Origin: DATAOG01 sp963753685
GTDB taxonomy: Bacteria; Pseudomonadota; Alphaproteobacteria; Geminicoccales; Geminicoccaceae
Assembly (NCBI GenBank): GCA_963753685.1
Contig: CAVWDE010000011.1
Location: 62,001 to 126,000, forward strand
Direction: 5' to 3'
DNA: 64,000 nucleotides
The notes beneath the pieces were generated by a model that saw nothing but the letters and a program-made list of their open reading frames with translations, searched no databases and had not been told where the DNA came from. Shown piece after piece: positions 60,505 through 64,000 of the stretch. Numbering within the stretch: the stretch's first letter is position 1; the number at the start of each line of letters is the position of its first letter. The translations under genes were made by a program, and so were the position numbers.

Positions 60505-61263
60505 CTATGGCATGACACCGGTGCCCAGGCGCTCGAGCGCGGCGGTGATCCGGGCGAGGTCGGAAGGGGTCGAGAGGCGGTGGTCGCCGGCTTTGATCAG
60601 CTCGATCGTGACATCCTCGGACTCCAGGCGCTCGGCAAGCGTGAGGGCGGTTTGCCAGGGGACGTCGGGGTCGCGCTGGCCGTGCAAGAGGTGGACCGGG
60701 CAGCGGATCGCGATGGCGGCGCGCAGCAGGAGGTGCCGGCGGCCGTCCTCGAGCAGCGCCCGGGTGACCGGATAGGGCGGATCGCCATAGGCCGAGGGTT
60801 GCAGCCAGTGGCCGTCGGCCTCGAGCTGGCGGCGTTGCGCGGCCGAGGCCTGCGGCAGCAGCAGGTCCTCGGTGAAGTCCGGGGCGGCGGCGATCCCGAC
60901 CAGGGCGCGGATGCGCTCCGGGCGCGCGAGCGCGAGGTGCAGCATGATCCAGCCGCCCAGGCTCGAGCCGACCACCACCTGCGGGCCGTGGGTGACGCGA
61001 TCGAGCACGGCCAGCGAGTCGGCGCACCAGCCGCCGATCGTGCCGTCCGCGAAGCGACCGGTCGACGCACCATGGCCACGATAGTCGAACCGGGTGTACG
61101 CTCGGCTCTTACTGCGGCAGTATCGGTCCAGGGCCACAGCCTTGGTGCCGTTCATGTCGGAGGTGTAGCCGCCGCAGAACAGGACACCCGGCGACCCGCC
61201 CTGGGTGTGGCGATAGGCCAGCCGATCGCCGCTGGCGAGGGGCAAAAAGCTTGGCTCCGTCAA
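60505..61263 (-). CDS. Alpha/beta hydrolase (ABHD10/palmitoyl-thioesterase-like)
   Basis: About 252 residues if begun at TTG 61263 (LTEPSFLPLASGDRLAYR); GTG 61305 and ATG 61386 are in-frame alternatives, but the last would overlap the divergent glycosyltransferase gene. Oxyanion region FCGGYTSDMNGTKAVALDRY, then TRFDYRGHGASTGRFADGTI, the nucleophile elbow VVVGSSLGGWIMLHLALARP (Ser near 110), Asp in LHGQRDPDVPWQ (near 200) and His in GDHRLSTPSDL (near 230). Related proteins are esterases or de-palmitoylating thioesterases. Confidence 0.8.
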   Translation of the reverse strand: MTEPSFLPLASGDRLAYRHTQGGSPGVLFCGGYTSDMNGTKAVALDRYCRSKSRAYTRFDYRGHGASTGRFADGTIGGWCADSLAVLDRVTHGPQVVVGSSLGGWIMLHLALARPERIRALVGIAAAPDFTEDLLLPQASAAQRRQLEADGHWLQPSAYGDPPYPVTRALLEDGRRHLLLRAAIAIRCPVHLLHGQRDPDVPWQTALTLAERLESEDVTIELIKAGDHRLSTPSDLARITAALERLGTGVMP

Positions 61264-61375
61264 GGGGTAAATCCGGTTTGCTCGACCCGCGATCCATGCT
61301 AGCACCGAACCGGGTGGAGGCAAGGCATGGCGCGCGCACGCGTCCGGCTGCCGCTCGCCTTTTGGTCGCACAGGC

Positions 61376-62608
61376 ATGAACGACATCGTGGGTCAGGTCC
61401 GGGGGGCGCAGGCGGCGGGCGATCGCGGCGCGCCCGCGGTGCTCCAGGTCCTGCCGGAGCTCGACGAGGGCGGCGCCGAGCGCGGTACGGTCGATCTCGC
61501 GCGCTATCTGATCGGCGAGGGCTGGCGCGCCCTGGTCGCGTCCGCGGGCGGCGCTGGCGAGGCCAAGCTCGAGGAGGCCGGTGCGGTCAGCCTCAAGCTG
61601 CCGCTGCAGTCGAAGAACCCGTTCACGATCTACGCCAACATCAGCCGCCTGCAACGGCTGATCCGTGAGCACGGCGTGCAGCTGGTCCACGCCCGCTCGC
61701 GCGCCCCGGCCTGGAGCGCGTACTACGCCGCCCGGCGCTGCAAGGTGCCGTTCGTGACCACCTGTCACGGCGTCTATCACGGCAGCGAGGGCTACTTCAA
61801 GAAGCGCTACAATGCGATCATGGCGAGCGGCGACCGGGTGATCGCGATCTCGGAGTTCGTCGCCGAGCATCTGCGCGAGCACTACCAGGTGCCGCCCGAG
61901 CGCCTGCGGGTGATCTCGCGGGGCGTCGACACCAAGGAGTTCGACCCGGCCGCGGTGTCGCAGGAACGGCGCCAGGCGCTGATCGAGCGCTGGAACCTCC
62001 AGCCGGGCACCAAGATCCTGATGCTGCCCGGGCGGGTGGTCAGGCGCAAGGGTCACACCCTGCTCCTGCACGCGATCGAGCGCCTGCGCCGGCGCAACTT
62101 CGTCTGCCTGATGGTCGGCGAGCTCGAGCCCAGCTCGAGCTATCCGGGCGAGGTCGAGGGCCTGATCGGCGCGATCGGCCTGCGCGACGTGGTCCGCCTG
62201 GTCGGCGCCTGCGACGACATGCCCGCGGCCCTGATGCTGGCGGATGTGGTGGTGGCGCCCTCGACCCACTCGCCGGAGCCGTTCGGCCGGGTCTCGATCG
62301 AGGCGCAGGCGATGGGCAAGCCGGTGATCGCGACCGACGTGGGCGGCCTCGGCGAGACCCTGATGCCGGCTGCGACCGGCTGGCTGGTGCGCCCCAACGA
62401 TGTCGACGGGCTGGCGCGCGCCCTGCAGCTTTCGCTGGCGATGCCGGCCGACGCGCGCGCCCGGCTCGCGGCCCGCGCAAGGCGCTTCGTCACCCGCCGC
62501 TTCACCCTCGAGCAGATGGGCAAGAACACGCTCGCGGTCTATCGCGAGCTGCTTGAAGGCGTCGAGCCCGATGCCGATCTGGTGGACGTGACCGGTCTCG
62601 CCGCCTGA
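61376..62608 (+). CDS. Glycosyltransferase family 4 protein (cell-envelope sugar transfer)
   Basis: 410 residues, GT-B fold. The acceptor half has VLQVLPELDEGGAERGTVDL (residues 22-41, the GGAExx loop) and VTTCHGVYHGSEGYFKKRYN; the donor half has KILMLPGRVVRRKGHTLLLH (about 210-229), RLVGACDDMPAALMLADVVV and the family 4 EX7E motif PEPFGRVSIEAQAMGKPVIA (about 301). It is probably used in lipopolysaccharide or capsule assembly. It precedes thrS on the same strand with a 91-base gap. Confidence 0.88.
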   Translation: MNDIVGQVRGAQAAGDRGAPAVLQVLPELDEGGAERGTVDLARYLIGEGWRALVASAGGAGEAKLEEAGAVSLKLPLQSKNPFTIYANISRLQRLIREHGVQLVHARSRAPAWSAYYAARRCKVPFVTTCHGVYHGSEGYFKKRYNAIMASGDRVIAISEFVAEHLREHYQVPPERLRVISRGVDTKEFDPAAVSQERRQALIERWNLQPGTKILMLPGRVVRRKGHTLLLHAIERLRRRNFVCLMVGELEPSSSYPGEVEGLIGAIGLRDVVRLVGACDDMPAALMLADVVVAPSTHSPEPFGRVSIEAQAMGKPVIATDVGGLGETLMPAATGWLVRPNDVDGLARALQLSLAMPADARARLAARARRFVTRRFTLEQMGKNTLAVYRELLEGVEPDADLVDVTGLAA

Positions 62609-62699
62609 GTTGGCGGCCCGCGGCCCGTGACCGCTTGCGGGCGGCGCCGCGACGGCTTATCCGGTCAGATCCGTCCTGTCAGCCGAAACGAGGCCTGTG

Positions 62700-64000
62700 A
62701 TGAACCCCGCTTTGCCCGAGCATGCGGTCGACGCCCCGCCCTGCGCGGTCCGAATCACGTTGCCGGACGGCAGCGAGCGGACCTTCGCGCGGCCGGTGAC
62801 CGGCGCCGAGCTGGCCGCGGCGATCGGGCCGGGGCTCGCCAAGGCGGCCGCGGTCATGGAGGTAAGCTGCGGGGAGATGGGCGGCGACCTTCAGGACCTG
62901 ACGCGCGAGCTGCCGGATGGCGCCAGGGTGCGCTTCATCCGCTACCAGGACGAGGCGGCGCTGCCGGTGATCCGGCACGACTGCGCCCATGTCATGGCCG
63001 AGGCCGTGCAGGACCTTTACCCCGGGACCCAGGTCACGATCGGGCCGCCGATCGCGGACGGCTTCTACTACGATTTCGCGCGCAACGAGCCGTTCACGCC
63101 CGAGGATCTGGTGCGGATCGAGGCGCGCATGGCGGAGATCGTCGCCGCCGACAAGCGCTTCGAGCGCGAAGTCGTGAGCCGCGACGATGCCAGGCGGCGC
63201 TTCGAGGCGCTGGGCGAGAGCTACAAGCTGGAGCTGCTCGACGACATTCCCGAAGGCGAGCCGATCACGCTCTACCACCAGGGCGGCTGGTTCGACCTCT
63301 GCCGCGGGCCGCACGGGCCCTCGACCGGCCGGATCGGCGCCTTCAAACTGACCAAGCTGGCCGGCGCCTACTGGCGGGGCGACAGCCGCAACGCCATGCT
63401 GCAGCGGATCTACGGCACCGCGTTCGCGAGCCGGAAGGAGCTCGACGAGTATCTGCACCGGCTCGAGGAGGCCGAGCGGCGCGACCATCGCCGGCTGGGT
63501 AAGGAGCTCGACCTGTTCCACTTCCAGGAGGAGGCGGCGGGCTCGGTCTTCTGGCATCCCAAGGGCTGGACCCTCTACCGCGTGATCGAGGCCTACCTCC
63601 GTCGTCGGCTCGAGGCGGCGGGCTACGTCGAGGTGCGCAGCCCGCAGCTGGTCGACCGCACGCTTTGGGAATTGTCCGGCCACTGGGAAAAATTCGGCGA
63701 GCACATGTTCGCGCTCGAGGCCGAGCATAAGACGCTGGCACTCAAGCCCATGAACTGCCCCTGCCACGTGCAGATCTTCAATCAGCGCATGCACAGCTAC
63801 CGCGATCTGCCGCTGCGCATGGCCGAGTTCGGCTCCTGCCACCGCAACGAGCCCTCGGGCGCCTTGCACGGCCTGATGCGGGTGCGCGCGTTCACCCAGG
63901 ACGACGCCCACATCTTCTGCACCGAGGACCAGATCACGGCCGAATCCGAGCGCTTCTGCGGCCTCCTGCAGACCGTCTATCGCGACTTCGGGTTTCAGGA
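62700..64000 (+). CDS. thrS: Threonine--tRNA ligase, 5' part (continues beyond the window)
   Basis: 433 codons are visible from ATG at 62700; the gene continues past the right edge. The N-terminal TGS domain (AVRITLPDGSERTFARPVTG, residues 16-35) is followed by the editing domain with its HxxxH (VIRHDCAHVMAEAVQDLYPG, about 98-102) and GPPIADGFYYDF. Catalytic-domain motifs are PMNCPCHVQIF (zinc Cys near 360), AEFGSCHRNEPSGALHGLMR (motif 2, about 378) and FTQDDAHIFC. It joins threonine to its tRNA; this part shows no frameshift. Confidence 0.93.
   Translation, partial: MNPALPEHAVDAPPCAVRITLPDGSERTFARPVTGAELAAAIGPGLAKAAAVMEVSCGEMGGDLQDLTRELPDGARVRFIRYQDEAALPVIRHDCAHVMAEAVQDLYPGTQVTIGPPIADGFYYDFARNEPFTPEDLVRIEARMAEIVAADKRFEREVVSRDDARRRFEALGESYKLELLDDIPEGEPITLYHQGGWFDLCRGPHGPSTGRIGAFKLTKLAGAYWRGDSRNAMLQRIYGTAFASRKELDEYLHRLEEAERRDHRRLGKELDLFHFQEEAAGSVFWHPKGWTLYRVIEAYLRRRLEAAGYVEVRSPQLVDRTLWELSGHWEKFGEHMFALEAEHKTLALKPMNCPCHVQIFNQRMHSYRDLPLRMAEFGSCHRNEPSGALHGLMRVRAFTQDDAHIFCTEDQITAESERFCGLLQTVYRDFGFQ

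Overview
The window is a 64 kb piece of a high-G+C, gene-dense alphaproteobacterial chromosome. The evidence is the two-domain dCTP deaminase, the MbfA-type ferritin/VIT1 iron exporter, the glx/mgs-glnT cluster, the GST-queG-SDR order and the frequent ATGA/GTGA gene overlaps. A soil or rhizosphere Rhodospirillales- or Hyphomicrobiales-like organism fits, but no rRNA or species marker is present. No tRNA, rRNA, CRISPR array, insertion sequence or prophage was seen.

Layout. (1) 211-11116, minus strand: a tandem array of NMT1/THI5-like ABC substrate-binding proteins with Tat signals. Eight are intact, two are broken by frameshifts and one is a 57-codon remnant. No permease or ATPase gene lies with them. 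A secreted protein of unknown type starts just downstream and leaves the window. (2) 11520-16564: a frameshifted amidase, an epoxide hydrolase, a decayed catalase-family remnant, and an Old Yellow Enzyme divergent from a TetR regulator with a readable promoter and two matched operators. (3) 16688-22802: N-methylglutamate-synthase-like subunits A, B and C, a GlnT/GmaS ligase and a D-amino-acid dehydrogenase. A 149-bp tandem, hairpin-forming repeat lies between subunits B and C. (4) 22879-32210: dinJ-yafQ, a secreted NHL propeller protein, gfa, vapBC, a 2OG-Fe(II) oxygenase, an aldehyde dehydrogenase, a sugar epimerase and dCTP deaminase. (5) 32262-38168: a secreted nuclease, maleylacetate reductase with beta-ketoadipyl-CoA thiolase, an ATC hydrolase, a secreted bicupin oxalate decarboxylase and a deaminase with an export-like N-terminus. 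(6) 38404-44250: a branched-chain-amino-acid-type ABC operon (livK-G-F-H-M) interrupted by an MNT nucleotidyltransferase gene, then a DedA protein. (7) 44275-51703: mbfA, an AAA ATPase plus DUF4276/Toprim-like pair that may be a defence module, a molybdenum hydroxylase (M-S-L order), and an orphan VapB. (8) 51831-64000: a lone glcE, a lipoprotein, GST, vapBC, queG-SDR-GH30-like genes in overlap, an adenylate cyclase-TPR protein, an alpha/beta hydrolase, a glycosyltransferase and the 5' part of thrS.

The theme is uptake and catabolism of organic substrates (substrate-binding array, liv operon, methylamine/glutamate metabolism, aromatic-ring and oxalate breakdown, molybdenum hydroxylase), with several toxin-antitoxin modules placed between operons.

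Caution on frameshifts: amidase, coxL-like, glcE and queG each carry one apparent +1 insertion, and the two broken array members carry several. Insertion-type consensus error is therefore a serious alternative to real gene decay. The catalase remnant shows -1 shifts plus truncation and looks truly decayed.
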